Source: Agrostemma githago (taxonomy: Eukaryota > Streptophyta > Magnoliopsida > Caryophyllales > Caryophyllaceae). From it: a stretch of DNA of 64,000 nucleotides. Shown here piece after piece: positions 1 through 12,800 of this stretch. Numbering within the stretch: position 1 is the first letter of the stretch; each line of letters begins with the position of its first letter. The notes below the pieces were generated by a model. It ran no database searches. It was not told the DNA's origin and worked only from the letters and a program-made list of their open reading frames with translations. The stretch spans positions 48,750,953 through 48,814,952 of the forward strand of contig OY288256.1 of assembly GCA_958450325.1 (NCBI GenBank). Reading direction: 5' to 3'. Position numbers and translations under genes: made by a program.

Positions 1-1638
1 ATTGTAATTAAATACTCTAATCCTGCTTTGGATGTATTGTACTGCAATTATTAATCAGTTAAGTTTTGGAACGAGCTGATTATGGTATGAATGTTAACTA
101 CGGATTTGATGTAGCTGTTCTTTGTAGTACTGATGTGTAGTGAGTATGCATGCAATTTTTGGTAATGACTTCCAATTCAGTCGATATGATCAGTACCCCT
201 ATTCGTTAGAACATTAGTCGATATGATCAGTACCCCCAATCTGTTAGGGTTCATAGACAGAGGAGTAGGTGTGGCAAAGAATGGAATCGGTGGTTATCGA
301 TTTTACATAATTCTATATTAGATCTACATATATCAACTAGTTATCCATGTACAAATTTGAACATGTACAACAAATATTAACTTATGTACATCAAAATGGA
401 CACTACTTTAACCATGTATAAATTCCAATACACTGCTTTAACCATCATAGGACATAAGTACTTTAAGTGTACATAACGTAATTATTAGTGTACATAAGGT
501 GCAGTTGAACATATTTGAATATCAAATTGTAAGTATATAAGATATTATATGTTGTACATAAGTTCATTGGGGTATCATAGGACATAACGTAATTTTACAA
601 TTGAACAGAATTGAATGCCAAGATTTATGAAATACCAAAATATCAAGTTCATTTAAATAACTATTTTAAGCATACATAATATTATAGGAACATAAGAAGA
701 TTGAGTATAACATTACCTTTTTCTTATAGTATTAGAGGAAAGAGGAAAATATATGATAGAGAAAAATTTGGAATACTACGAGTATTAAATAGAGGAAAGA
801 ACGGATATTAAATGACATACAATCTTTAATTTTTTTTTATTTTTTTTTTAAATTTGATTTTGGCAATTAATTAAATAGAAGTACTTTGTTAGGTATTAAA
901 TACACGGGGGAAAATTACAAGGTGGCTGTACTTAATTATCTCCCATAATAATATATAACTACTACTGCAAGTTGGCTTAAAATAATATAAGGATGCATGA
1001 GAGACAGTATTATATCTATGAATATGTGCAGTATAAGTTATGTACAACACATCGTATGTTATGTACACTAAAAAAGTCTCTGATTTAATATATACTGACA
1101 ATTGACTGGCTTAATATAACATAATCAAATGCAATAAAATTGAATACTCTATGTCTCGAAATATAATCAAGTAAATTGCATATGCAACTGACGTCTCTAA
1201 ATGCAAAAATCATCATAACTTTGAAATGACAAGTCGGCTGTGGTACTCAAGGATGAAAAGGTCATCATTACTTCGCAGTAGGTACACTCCATACAAGTTT
1301 ATCTACATTTAATCGGACATTGTTTTAATATACATAAATTACATTAACATTAAAACAATTTTAAAATACACCATTAATAGTAGTTTAAATATAAAATCGA
1401 TAGTGTTATACCTTTGAATATGTACAACACAACTTATGTACAACACATCGTAAGTTATGTAACACTACTTTGATTCAATAAATTAATAGAGTATACCATA
1501 ATCAAGTCCGATAAGGTATGACATAAGCAAGTGATGTCTCTAAATGCAAAAATCATCAATACTTTGAAATGAAAAGTCGGCTGGGGTACTTGAGTATGAA
1601 AAAGTCATGATTACTTTGCAGTCAGTATTATTTTAGAA
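1..1638. other. AT-rich non-coding segment with direct duplication
   Basis: No credible gene is seen; the short open frames have no recognisable domain. The stretch is rich in short TGTACATAA-like words that recur through the first 10 kb. A diverged direct duplication links roughly 1031-1270 with 1427-1630: both contain TATGTACAACACATCG and later TCTCTAAATGCAAAAATCAT, offset by about 396 and 343 bp. A shorter duplication (GTCGATATGATCAGTACCCC) lies near 180-240. It is probably old transposon-derived DNA; the family is not identified. Confidence 0.6.
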
Positions 1639-2683
1639 TATTAAATAGGGTTATTTAACAACAATAATACCAACTATAGGGCATCTTTCTAAAATAATAC
1701 CAATTTTAATAAATCTGAGAATAATACGTATTATTGGAGTAGTTAAACCAAAGTAGTATGGGTGACCGGTTACCTGTAGAACCCTTCCACCTTTCTTTTT
1801 CACCTTTAATATTATTTAACGACAATAATATCAACTATAGAACATCTTCCGAAAATAATTCAAATTTTAATAAATCTAAGAATAATACGTATTTTTGGAA
1901 TAGTTAAACCAGAGTAGTATATATGACCGGTTAACGGTAGAACTCATTCACCTTCCTTTTTGCCTTTAATATGTTTCATTTTCACTTCATTTCACTTACT
2001 TAGTGTACGACTGTAAGAGGCATTAAACGTCATTAATGTCTTTCGTCTTCCTTTTCCTTCAACCTAACCAAATCTAACTAACAACACAATCCTACACCAA
2101 AATCAACACGTTAATCTAAATGAAACGTATAGAAAAAAAAGGAAGAAGGATGAAGGGTAATGGAGAGAGAGGATGAAAGAGAGAAGTATGGAGGAGTGGA
2201 CCTGACAAAACTGACCCGACTATAATAAGTCAAATCGAACCCGACCCGACACCCGAACTGAAGACATGATTTTGACCCGTAATCTGAATTGACCCGAGCT
2301 AACCCATAACTGACCCGACTATTATTATAGAAACTAGTCAATATCCCTTAAAAAGTTGAAAACAACAAACCCGATGATGACTTGAACCCAAAATTATCCG
2401 ACCCGACCCGAAGCAATTCGATTGTTATAACCCAAAAGGGCCTGACCCAAAGCTGACCCGACATAGTTTACCCATTATCCAGGTCTGAGGAGGAGGATGA
2501 AGGATAAGTAGCCGGTTAAATATTAATTAGGTGACCTGATATAGCAGGTTATAAAGTCACTTATACTACTCTTGTTTAACTACTCCAATAATACGTATTA
2601 TTCTCGGATTTGTTGAATTTGGTATTATTTTGGGAAGACGCCCTATAGTTGATATTATTGTCATTAAATAACCCTATTAAATA
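1639..2683. mobile_element. MULE-like foldback element with 9-bp target duplication
   Basis: The 9-bp direct repeat TATTAAATA (1639-1647 and 2675-2683) flanks an element of about 1.03 kb at 1648-2674. Its ends are inverted repeats of roughly 120 bp beginning GGGTTATTTAA. The left terminal sequence is partly repeated again at about 1805-1925. A 9-bp duplication with long inverted ends is the usual signature of Mutator-like elements, so a non-autonomous MULE is inferred. The interior (about 2200-2480) is full of degenerate ACCCGAC repeats. No transposase is present. Confidence 0.75.
2200..2480. repeat. degenerate ACCCGAC minisatellite
   Basis: Many imperfect copies of TGACCCGAC / ACCCGACCCGAC occur inside the MULE-like element. 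The complementary GGGTCGGGT-type words recur at about 53906-53965 and 54505-54655, so the motif is shared by separate repeats in the window. Spacing is irregular and no gene is seen. Confidence 0.6.
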
Positions 2684-5499
2684 TAGTTTTTTATGGGTAA
2701 AATAATACTCGTACTCTATACTTTGACAGTGCTATACCTCTTATGTACAGTAAAACAACAAAACATAGAAGACTAAACTCTCTTTGTGAGAAAATCAACG
2801 AGAACGAGAAATCCCCAACTCCATTTCAAATAAAATATTTAGCAAATTTGTCCTTAGTACCTCCGATGAATTGGTATAAATTATGTGTTCATTAACTTGC
2901 ACTAATTCATCTAAGATACTAAAGACAAATCAACTAAAGAATTTATTTGCATGGTACTTGATGAATAATTATCATTATTTCTAGTTAAATAATGTAAAGA
3001 GGAATGGATTGTGGGTGTGGGTGTGGGTGTGGGTGTGGTTGTAGGTGTGCTTTCGTCAATTTATACTGTAAATGGAAAAAATTCAATAATTAGAAAAAAA
3101 CAAGGTATACATAGGGAATGTATAACTGGGGTAGGTATATATGGAAGAATATAAATAATGCTGATGTATATCCACGCGTCAAAAGCATCCTTTCCCAAAA
3201 TGATAAACTTGTCCAAGTACACTGTACAATGTATCTCCACTGTACAATGTATTTGCACTGTACATTGTATCTTACAGTGGTTGAATCATTTTGAATTACA
3301 TTAATAATAATTCGTGATTTATATACCAAATTTGACATTACAAATTTATATATTTACATATCATCTATACATAATCAATGTAAGGACATCATTATACATA
3401 ATCTCATATCAGTTGTACATACCTCATCTAGTTACTTAGAGTGGACATTTTACTAGCGTCAAATGATAAGTTATATACACTATATTATTAATTATGTATA
3501 TCATTTTACTAGTGTCAAATGATAATTTATATACACTATATTATGATAGGTCACTAGGTGATGTACATATTTAAATAACAATTGTGCATAATACATCTGA
3601 GAACATCATTGTACATATTTCTATAAAAGTTGAACATAACCCATCTAAAGTAGTACTCCGTACATTTTAAGTTTTTTACTATAAAGAACATATTACAGTG
3701 GTTCATTGTACATATTTTTATATTACTTACACATAACCCTTTTCAGCATCCAAAACAAATACGAAAGATTACAAGTACAACTGAACCACTGTAATATGTC
3801 TGTAACGGTATCGCATAACCCTTCCCAAACGTTCCAGAGAGTTTAGCTTCCTCCTTTATCCTCTTTGTCATTGTTTCTTGTGTCCAATACGACATAATTG
3901 GGAACGCACGAACGGGATCACTCTTTCTATACTTCATCCTTTGAAGATAGATGAAAACAAAAATCATTATAGGCCCGTCAAAGTATTTGTTTATTCTAGT
4001 TGCGTTCCCTTGCCATGTTATACCCTGACGACTGTTTTAATCTCAGATATTTTAGCAAGAAACTCTCTTTCACTTTCTTCAATTTCAGCCATTTTCTTAT
4101 CGACAGCAGCTATTGACTCTATATTTCATCCTTAGATGAAAACAAAAATCATTATAGGCCCGTCAAAGTATTTGTTTATTTCAGTTGCATTTCCTCGATA
4201 AAGGAAGTAACCGGGGAACTCATCCCGGGTATATTCGACACGTTATACCCTCACGGCTTTGTACCATTCAAGAGACTATAACAATATAACATACCCCTGT
4301 GTTGATAACAGATCAACACAAAACTTGAACTTGCACCAATTCATCTGAGGTACTAAAGATGAAGCAACTAAAGATTTTTTTTTGAATAGTGCGTGATGAA
4401 ATAACTCCTTGAACATCTTTATTTCTCATTAAATTAAATAATAAATACTTTTTAACGCATAGACGGAAGGATTATGGATGTGGGTGTAGGTGTTTGCATG
4501 TGTGTGGATGTGTTTTTATACTATCAATGTGAAAACTGTAATTAATTTGAAATGTTCCACGCGTTATACTGTCATTAATTTGTACTGGGGAAGGTATTTT
4601 CTGGGGAAGGTATGTCATTACTTTGTATAACTGGGGAATGTATTTTATTAAATGCTCAACGCGTAAAAAGCATCATTTCCCATAATAACAAAGTTGTCCA
4701 AATACATTGTATGTTGTATCTTCACTGTACATTGTATCTTATAGTGGTTGAATCATTTTGAATCAATTGTATATATGTAAAGTATATACTCCGTATATAG
4801 ATAACAGATGTACATAATCGTTCAAAGACATATTACCGTTGGCTGAATTATATTTATAATTCTTGATGTAATGTATATATGTAAATATCACTTGTACATA
4901 ATCCATCTAAGGACATCATTATACATAATTCCATATTAGATGTTCATGTTTCAACTAGTTATCCATGTTAAATCATAAGTTATATACATTATATTATTAA
5001 TTATGTACGGAGTTTATCATATTTTTACTTGAAAAACAGAAAGTACATAATATAGATCACTAGGTGATATACATATTTAAAGAAGAACTGTACATAATAC
5101 AACTGAGGACAACAGTCTACATATTTCTATATTAGTTTTACATAAGCCATCTATACAAATTTAATATATTGTGTAGCTATGCTGTATATAAGTCAATATG
5201 TAGAGTGTATATATAAATACCAGATGTACATAATCATCTAAAGAGATCAAAAAGGTCTAGGTGGGAAAGGTATAACTGGGGTAGGTATAAGCTTGGGCTG
5301 GTAAAGTAATGTATCTTCGTGCGTCAAAACCCAAGCTGGGGTAGGTATAAGCATTTAATACGGACAAGAAATTATCTTATATTCAAAGTGAGTATATGTG
5401 TAGCTTTGCTGTATAGGTCAATATATAGAGTGCATATATAAATAACAGATGTACATAATCATTCAAACACATCAAATACAACCCTAAACCCTTTTCCAT
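2684..5499. other. AT-rich repeat-derived segment, no gene seen
   Basis: The segment holds scattered TGTACATAATC-type words and repeated stretches around the phrase ACTGGGGTAGGTATA (near 3127, 5273, 5337, and again at 6766). A GTGTGG-type minisatellite lies at 3011-3048. A short direct duplication beginning GATGAAAACAAAAATCATTA lies at 3950-3997 and 4135-4182 (offset 185 bp). On the minus strand around 4030-4110 a short lysine/glutamate-rich frame could be a captured gene fragment, but no domain is recognised. Confidence 0.5.
3011..3048. repeat. GGTGTG minisatellite
   Basis: Six-base GTGGGT units are repeated about six times with a slight change at the end. A similar but weaker GGGTGTAGGTG tract is seen near 4477-4510. 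Confidence 0.9.
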
Positions 5500-6512
5500 T
5501 CCGTATTATGCAGTACCCCATCTTTAAATCACATCCACAACAGGGTTCACCAATTTCATGTTAGGTTTCAGTTTCTTGCGGGATTACTGACCTTGAATAA
5601 AGAAAAGAGTTTAGGGTTGGATTAGGCGGAGCTGCGAAGCGGGTACGCCTAATCCAACCGTAAACCCTTTTCCGTCCTTGAATAAGAAATAGGGTTTAGG
5701 GTTGGATTAGGCGGAGCCGGGAAGCGGGTACGCTTAATCCAACCCTAAACATTTTTCCGTCCCGTCTTATGCAGTAGCCCATCTCTGAATCACATCCACG
5801 ACAGGGTTCACCAATACCCTCTTAGGGTTCAGTTTCTTGCGGGATTACTGACCATGAATAAGGAAAAGGGTTTAGGGTTGGACTAGGCGGAGCCGCGAAG
5901 CGAATACGCCTAATCAAACCCTAAACCCTTTTCCGTCCCGTCTTATGCAGTATCCCATCTTTGAATCACATCCACGACAGGGTTCACCAATACTCTATTA
6001 GGGTTCAGTTTCTTGCGGGATTACTGACCTTGAATAAGGAAAAGGGTTTAGGGTTGGATTAGGCGGAGCCGCGAAGCGGGTACGCCTAATCCAAACGTAA
6101 ACCCTTTTCCGTCCTTGAATAAGGAATAGGGTTTAGGGTTGGATTAGGCGGAGCCACGAAGCGAGTACGCTTAATCCAACCCTAAACATTTTTCTGTCCC
6201 GTCTTATTCAGTACCCCATCTCTGAATCACATCCACGACAGGGTTCACCAATACCCTCTTAGGGTTCAGTTTCTTGCGGGAATACTTACCTTGAATAAGG
6301 AAAAGGGTTTCGGGTTGGATTAGGCGGAGCCGCGAAGCGGGTACGCCTAGTTCAACCCTAAATCCTTTTCCGTCCCGTCTTATTCAGTGCCCCATCTTTG
6401 AATCACATCCACGACATGGTTCACCAATTCCCTCTTAGGGTTCAGTTACTTGCGGCATTAGTACCCTAAACCCTTTTCCGTCCTTGAATAAGGGAAAAGG
6501 TTTAGGGTTGGT
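5500..6512. repeat. higher-order tandem array with hairpin units
   Basis: The landmark GTTTCTTGCGGG and its variants recur at about 5571, 5832, 6008, 6269 and 6445, giving alternating steps of 261, 176, 261 and 176 bp, i.e. a 437-bp higher-order unit seen about twice. Between landmarks are repeated hairpins. One arm contains AAAGGGTTTAGGGTTGGATT, the loop is GC-rich (GGAGCCGCGAAGCGGGTA), and the other arm is the complement. About six full hairpins are visible, at roughly 5600, 5690, 5860, 6040, 6120 and 6295. TTTAGGG words in the arms resemble the plant telomere unit but are not in telomeric tandem. No coding function is proposed. Confidence 0.85.
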
Positions 6513-6639
6513 ATACTGTATATAGGTAAATATTTAAAGTACATATATAAATACCAGATGTACATAATCATTCAAGGACATGTTACAGTGGGTTGAATTA
6601 CGTTTATAATTCTTGATGTACATATGTCCACTACGTAAT

Positions 6640-6658
6640 GTATGTATGTATGTAGGTA

Positions 6659-6709
<51 letters not shown>
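6640..6709. repeat. GTAT/GT/TA microsatellite
   Basis: TATG and TGTG repeats run into a pure TA tract. This is the nearest TA tract on the left side of the FAR1-containing segment and could mark its left border, but I could not find the expected terminal sequence next to it. Confidence 0.9.
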
Positions 6710-6711
<2 letters not shown>

Positions 6712-7000
6712 CACTTATTCATATTCCATCTAAAGACATCATAAAGTCTATGTGGGGAAGGTATAACTGGGGTAGGTATAAGATGGGGCTAGTAAAGTAA
6801 TATATGTCCACGGGTAAAAAAACCAAGCCGGGGTAGGTATAAGCAGTTAATACGGACTCGAAATTTATTTAATTAACTATTACAGTACTTTACATTCCAA
6901 GTCAGTATATTCAAAGTCTTATGCAGTACCCTATCTTTTACAGTACTTGTTTATACACCCTTCTATTTCACCTTTTTCACTTCACTTCATTAATAACATC
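6710..7000. other. repeat-derived spacer
   Basis: Contains another copy of the GGGGTAGGTATAAG phrases seen near 5273-5350 (here at about 6766 and 6830), then AT-rich leader sequence of the decayed gene that starts at 7001. No separate feature is seen. Confidence 0.5.
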
Positions 7001-7592
7001 ATGAAAATATTGTGTAAGGGATGGGCGAAGAATAATGAAATTGAAGATAGAGTAACAACCATTAATAAGAGCAAGAAACAGAAGATTGATCATCTATCTT
7101 TCATTTATAATCATCATCATGAAGTTGAAATATATGGAAGACGATTTTCATCAACAATTAAAGTAATGTGCAATGAAGATTTTAAGGAAAAAATCTTTCA
7201 AAAGCTTCCCTCTGATTATGACAAAGCGAACATGGCTATTGTTTGCAAGAGGTGGTAACAAATGTTTCTATTACGGTCTGATGCACCTACATGGAATATA
7301 GATTATAATAGAAGATTGGGAACAACTCATATTAAAGGAATGACTATTGTTCGTAGGGATGGAATTGAAGTTTCCAAGAGATGTACGTAGATGTTATTTG
7401 ACGAACAATATGCATGCTAGAAGATTATTGCACATCTTTCAACTTGGATCTGAAGAAAATTAACATTTGAAGATTATTGAATCTACGGAAGAGAAAGATT
7501 ACAGATCACATGTTTCATTAAAAGATTATTTAAAAGGATGTAGATTAAGCAAAATGCTCCATAGTCAAGAAGAAATTTTCATGATTGAATGA
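7001..7592 (+). pseudogene. decayed F-box-like gene copy 1
   Basis: A frame starting MKILCKGW runs to KANMAIVCKRW and stops at 7256; similarity to the neighbouring minus-strand copy continues to 7592 through further stops and a shift. The segment EKIFQKLPSDYDKANMAIVCKRW resembles the core of a plant F-box (leucine-proline, then a VCKRW-type end), which in intact proteins binds SKP1 of an SCF ubiquitin ligase. The first ATG upstream (6947) is ignored because the paralogue starts at the equivalent of 7001. It is broken and probably not functional. The F-box call is by pattern only. Confidence 0.5.
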
Positions 7593-7844
7593 TCTAATCT
7601 ATGGAATAATTAATTAGCCAACCATTTATATGTTTTGTGATTTTCATTCATACTGTTTAGGAATATCTACTTATGGTTGTGGTAGGAACTCCCGTTTATT
7701 CAGAAAGTAACTTATGTACACCTGTTTATCAACTTATATGCATGCCTTATGTTCAGTACAAAGTAACTTATGTATAACAAAACATACAAATTAATAAAAA
7801 AATTAAGATAATTAATATCCATCAGAATTAAAATTTCATTAACA

Positions 7845-8437
7845 TTAAAATTCATTTCCACTACGCAACATTTTACATATTTCATCCAACTCTTTCCACT
7901 CTTCTAATGTAATTAATTTCAATCTATATAGATCACTTTCTTCTTTACCACACTCAATAGTTTCCAAGTGTTTATTTTCCTTATAATCAATAGTTTTGAA
8001 ATGATAATAGTGCAATACTTTTTTTGCATCTACATTATCTGTCAAATAGCATCTGCATCTCTTTGAAACAATAATTCCACCCCTAAGTACAATATTCATT
8101 CCATCACGGACAATGTTGTCAAGCTTCTATTCTAATCCACAATCCATCAAGGTGCATCGGAGTGTAATAGGAACATCTGCGCCCATCTTTTACAGACAAT
8201 CGCCGTGTTAGCCTTATCAACGTAAGATGAAAGTTTTTCGAAAATTTTCGCCATGTAATCTTCGTTACACATAACTTCATTTGTTGACGAAGATCGTTTA
8301 TCATATGTCTCAAACTGATGATACTGATTGAAAATGAAGGAAAGATTATGCATCTTCTGCTGCCTTGAGTTGTTTATAGTTGTTAATCTATCTTCAACCT
8401 CATTATTTATCAACCACCCCTTGCATAAATTTTTCAT
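7845..8437 (-). pseudogene. decayed F-box-like gene copy 2 (inverted)
   Basis: The minus-strand frame begins at 8437 (MKNLCKGW) and matches the copy at 7001-7592 along its length, through AKIFEKLSSYVDKANTAIVCKRW to a second half encoded at 8099-7845 (NIVLRGGIIVSKRC onwards). Stops and a shift near 8100-8160 separate the halves. An intact ancestor would be about 200 residues. The two copies converge on a ~250-bp spacer, forming an imperfect inverted repeat. They may be passenger sequence of the surrounding transposon. The function call is the same tentative F-box-like one. Confidence 0.5.
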
Positions 8438-8629
8438 AATCTAAATTTAATTAACGAAATGAAAATAGATTGAGTGAGATGGATGTGGAAATAAGTAAAT
8501 GATGTGAATAAGATCGGAGTAAGTAGATGATAAAGGTAAAATTAAACTACTTCATTTATTGTACTACTCATTTATTTATTCTTCAATTCAAGTAAATCTG
8601 GCACGTGTCAAACATGCAGTGCTTTGATT

Positions 8630-9645
8630 TCTGTACAAATTTTCAACATTCACAACAGATATTAACTTATGTACGTCAAAATAGACATTATTTTAACTAT
8701 GTATAAACTTTGAGCATTTGTCCAACAGATAGTAATTTATGTACATCAAAACAGACAGTTCTTTAAATATGTAAAAATATCGACATGTACAACAGATATT
8801 AACTAATGTACATCAAAACAGACACTGTTTTAAGTCTTTACAAATTTTGAATATGTGCAACACATAGAATATTATGTACATTAAAACAGATAGTGCTTTT
8901 GACAATGTACAAATTTTGAACATGTACAACAGATGTTAACTTATGTACATCAAAACAGACGGTGCTTTGACATTGTACAAATTGTGAACATGTGCAACAT
9001 ATATCAACTTATGTACATCAATACAGACACTATTTTAACTATGTAAAAATATCGATATGTACAACATATGTTAACTTATGTACACCAAAACAGACACTAC
9101 TTTAAATATGTAAGAATATCAACATGTACAACAGATATTAAGTTATGTACATTAAAATAGACACTGTTTTAACTATTTACAAATTTTGAACATTTATAAC
9201 AGATATTAACTTATGTACATCAAAATAAACAGTGCTTTGACAACATGTGCAACATATATTATGTTATGTACATCAAAACAGACACTGTTTTAACTATGCA
9301 TAAATTTTGAATATGTGCAACAATATTAACTTATGTACATCAAAACGGTCAATGTTTTAACTATGTACAAACTTTGAACATGTGCAACACATAAGAACTT
9401 ATGTACGTCAAAACAGACAGTGCTTTTGACAATGTACAAATTTTGAACATGTAGAACAGATGTTAACTTATGTACATCAAAACAGACGGTGCTTTGACAA
9501 TGTACAAATTGTGAACATGTGCAACAGATATCAACTTATGTACATCAATACAGACACTGGTTTAACTATGTAAAAATATCGATATGTACAAAAGATGTTA
9601 ACTTATGTACATCAAAACAGACACTGTTTTAACCATGTATATCTG
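8630..9645. repeat. array of ~68-79-bp TTATGTACATCAAAACAGAC repeats
   Basis: About fourteen imperfect units occur in one orientation, each with CATGTACAACAGATATTAA, then TTATGTACATCAAAACAGAC, then TTTTAACTATGTA. Successive CATGTACAAC-type landmarks (8784, 8852, 8931) are 68 and 79 bp apart, so unit length is uneven. The unit is clearly related to the regular 67-bp array at 14338-15030 on the other side of the FAR1-like gene, in the same orientation. Confidence 0.85.
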
Positions 9646-9831
9646 TTGTATGAGTAGAAGAAATAAGTAGAATTGCTGCACATAAAATCAAATAGAGATG
9701 TTCATATGAATAATTTTCAATTGAAAATCAAGTGTACTTGATAAAAGTATAATGTACTTAATGTATCCTTGGACAATTTATTATATTTAAAATATATTAA
9801 AATTAAGTAAAAATAAGAGAATGTATGATGA

Positions 9832-12800
9832 TTAAACTTTGACAGGACAATTCCTTGAATCATGGTATCCCATCTCTCCACAAGCATTGCACTTCCAAGG
9901 AGGCTTCTTATGTTCTTTCGTGGCTTTTTCTTTAGACGAAATAAGTCGCCTTACAAAGCCTTTAGTTTTAGACGTGTTTGGAGGCAAGATCTTAATGTCA
10001 GTTGGAATAGTGGCACCCATCAAAAACTCGATCTCAGACCTCTTGTCATTTCGCAGGTTTGTTCCTTCTTCCACAACCTTCTCCTTGAATGCTCTCACTA
10101 ATTCTAAGAGGTCATCCACCTTCTCTTCCTTGTCCTCAAGCACAGTCACACAATCAAAAATTTCAATCCATAATTCTGCAACCTTTGTTTTTATTCCATC
10201 AGATGACCGACAATCAGAAAGAAGTGTGCCATTTGCATCAAACATTTCCCTGGATGTTGCAAACTTGTTCCAACGAGGAAGTAGATATGAATGAGGTATC
10301 CTTTTGGCACCTCTTTCTTTCAGGACCCAAAGAGCATGACGACACAACAGTCCACGCTGCTCGAACATCTTGCAGGCACAGACAATTTTCTCTTCTGCAG
10401 GTGTATAGTTGACTACAAATACCCTATTTTTGATGTTGTCCTATATAGATATATGTTCAACACCATCCTCCTTTATAATCTCATCAACACCACAATTGTA
10501 CATGGATGCCTTTAACTCTTCCTGCAACTCATAGAAGACAGTTCGTGTGTAGTGTAACATCTCTATTTCGTCGTACCTGTTCGCACGCGCTGCTGCTACT
10601 GCACGTTATAATTCTGGTTGCTGTCCTGCTACGTTTTGGTCCTTCTTTTCTTCTCCTTCCGATTTCGATTGTTGTTGATATTCGTACTTTTGTTGAAGGT
10701 CGATGGTGCTGTTACTTGGTCGACTCTTCTCTCAGTTGTTGCTCCTATTTTTCCCTCGTTTCTTTTTCACCAAATTCTTTTCCGTCTACTGTTCTTACTT
10801 TAGTTTCGCTCGTATTTGTTTTCCGTTCTCTGCTCGTAGTTGCTGCGTTTTTGTCTCTTTCCCTTATTCTTCTTTCCTCGATTCTAATTCGTACGTTCTC
10901 ATATCTTCGTACTTTTCGATCTGATTCTGCCTTGGAGCCTTATTGAAGGACAGATGCCTGGTGACCTTCAGAGTCGAAGATTTGGGCTAGGACTTTTAAG
11001 AGAGGCTAGTACGTGATCGGGTTGGTAACGTCTCAATGTAACTTTAGGACGTTACTCGATTTTATATCGTATGTTTGAGTAGTAGTATGTAGTAAATATT
11101 TTAACTTCGGTTTTCTAATTTTAGCTATATATTATTGCTAATTATATTCTTTTAAATCGTATTTATAAATATTTTACAAGTTTTTGATACCATTTTACAA
11201 ATCGTTAGTAATTTGACTATTTACGATCGTGATAATATTTTGTTGGTTATCGTGACACTAGTAACTAAATAATATCGATTTCATATTTTCGTCATATTTC
11301 GTTAATTTATAATTTTAACTCAAAAACGTATTTTTATATTATAATCGAGGTTAGTATACTCGTTCAATAAATTAATTTTCGTTTTACAATTTATACTAAT
11401 AAATGAGAAAATAGTCTATTTAGTTTTAAATATATTTTTAATCGAGACTATTTTCACTAATAATTTCCAATTGACTATTTTTATTAAAATCTGTATTATT
11501 TCTTCATAAAAGCTATTTATTAAAAATAATTTGAAATATTTGTAAATCTCATTTCATAATTATTTTGATATCGTTTTTCTTAAAACATCTCTTTTCTAAA
11601 ATCTATAGGTTTAACTCGATTTCCTAATTATTTATATAATACTATATATTGACTTGTTATATTTTCTTTATGTTTTGAGTAACGAATGTAGAAATATAAT
11701 AAAGTTACGATAACGACGATAATAATAAAATGTTAATTTCGTTAGAAATGCTATTTTTAATACATTTCACATATTTTAATAATTTACGAATTTTCTATAA
11801 CAATATTTCTATTTTAAGTAAGTTTCTAAAAATAGTAAGTTTCTATTTATAGAAAGTTTCCCCTTTTATATTAAATATTTATTCCTTTTATCCTCACATT
11901 ATTATAATGATTATATTTATTTTGAATATCGATAATGGCTTTGTTTTGGAGTTATGGAATATAGTCAAGTGTGGGGTTAGAGTAATATAGTCTGGGATAT
12001 ACGTTTTTGCCATCAGCTATAAAGTCGGTGTGCCTATTTGGGGCACATTTGGTCGTTGAACTGGGCGTAGTTTCGCCCAGGAGAGTGTATGTTTTGACCT
12101 TAAGCTAGATATCTCATCGTGTTAGTCTCCGTCAGCTGAATTAGACATATTTGTTGTCTAGGAGGGGTGTGCACTACTTAAACCAGGACCTCGCTGCACG
12201 CAGTCCTGTTATAGTTGAGTTGCCTAGTTAGAGACTGGATTCTGTTATGAGTTAAGTCTACAGTCCTCGAAGCTAGTTTCTAGTATTATCCTAGTGAAAG
12301 TCTAGCCTTGTGCACATTGATCGAATTTCCATAACGCCGTTTTTGAATATTATTATTATCGGTTGATTTTGACTTGCAGGTTGGCAAGTGCTTTAAGTTT
12401 TCTTTTTAAAAATATTTTCATATAATAATACTATTATTTTTCCATATGATATAATTTGGCTGGGAGAACGTTCGAGTTACTCCCCACTGACGTGGCTGTT
12501 ATGTTTATAACATGACAGGTATTTGCTGCTGGGTTTTGGGTGTGAGCTAGCGAGTAGCGTGGATCCTACTCTTTCGTCATTCTTGTAATTTATGGATTTG
12601 TATAAACTCATTTGGAGATTTTACTTTTAGCCCTTTTGTAAAAAGAGGCCTTTGTATTGACTTACCATTTCTTTTAATAAGAAATAGTTTGTCAGTGTGT
12701 TTTAATCCCAATTCTACAGTGTTTCCGCAACTGTATTGCGTTAGAATTTCTAGGGGGTTACAAGTAGATTTCAGAAGCATGTTTTTCAAAAGAAAATAGA

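Noticed and set aside
5500..6512. Telomere or interstitial telomeric repeat
   Set aside because: TTTAGGG words occur only inside hairpin arms and are never in head-to-tail runs.
9839..10412. Plus-strand frames opposite the SWIM region
   Set aside because: Complement shadows of the FAR1-like gene, which carries the SWIM and CCHC motifs.
10506..10946. Overlapping hydrophobic open frames on the plus strand
   Set aside because: Low-complexity Leu/Phe/Ser-rich frames from a T-rich part of the solo LTR; no domain, and they overlap each other in different frames.
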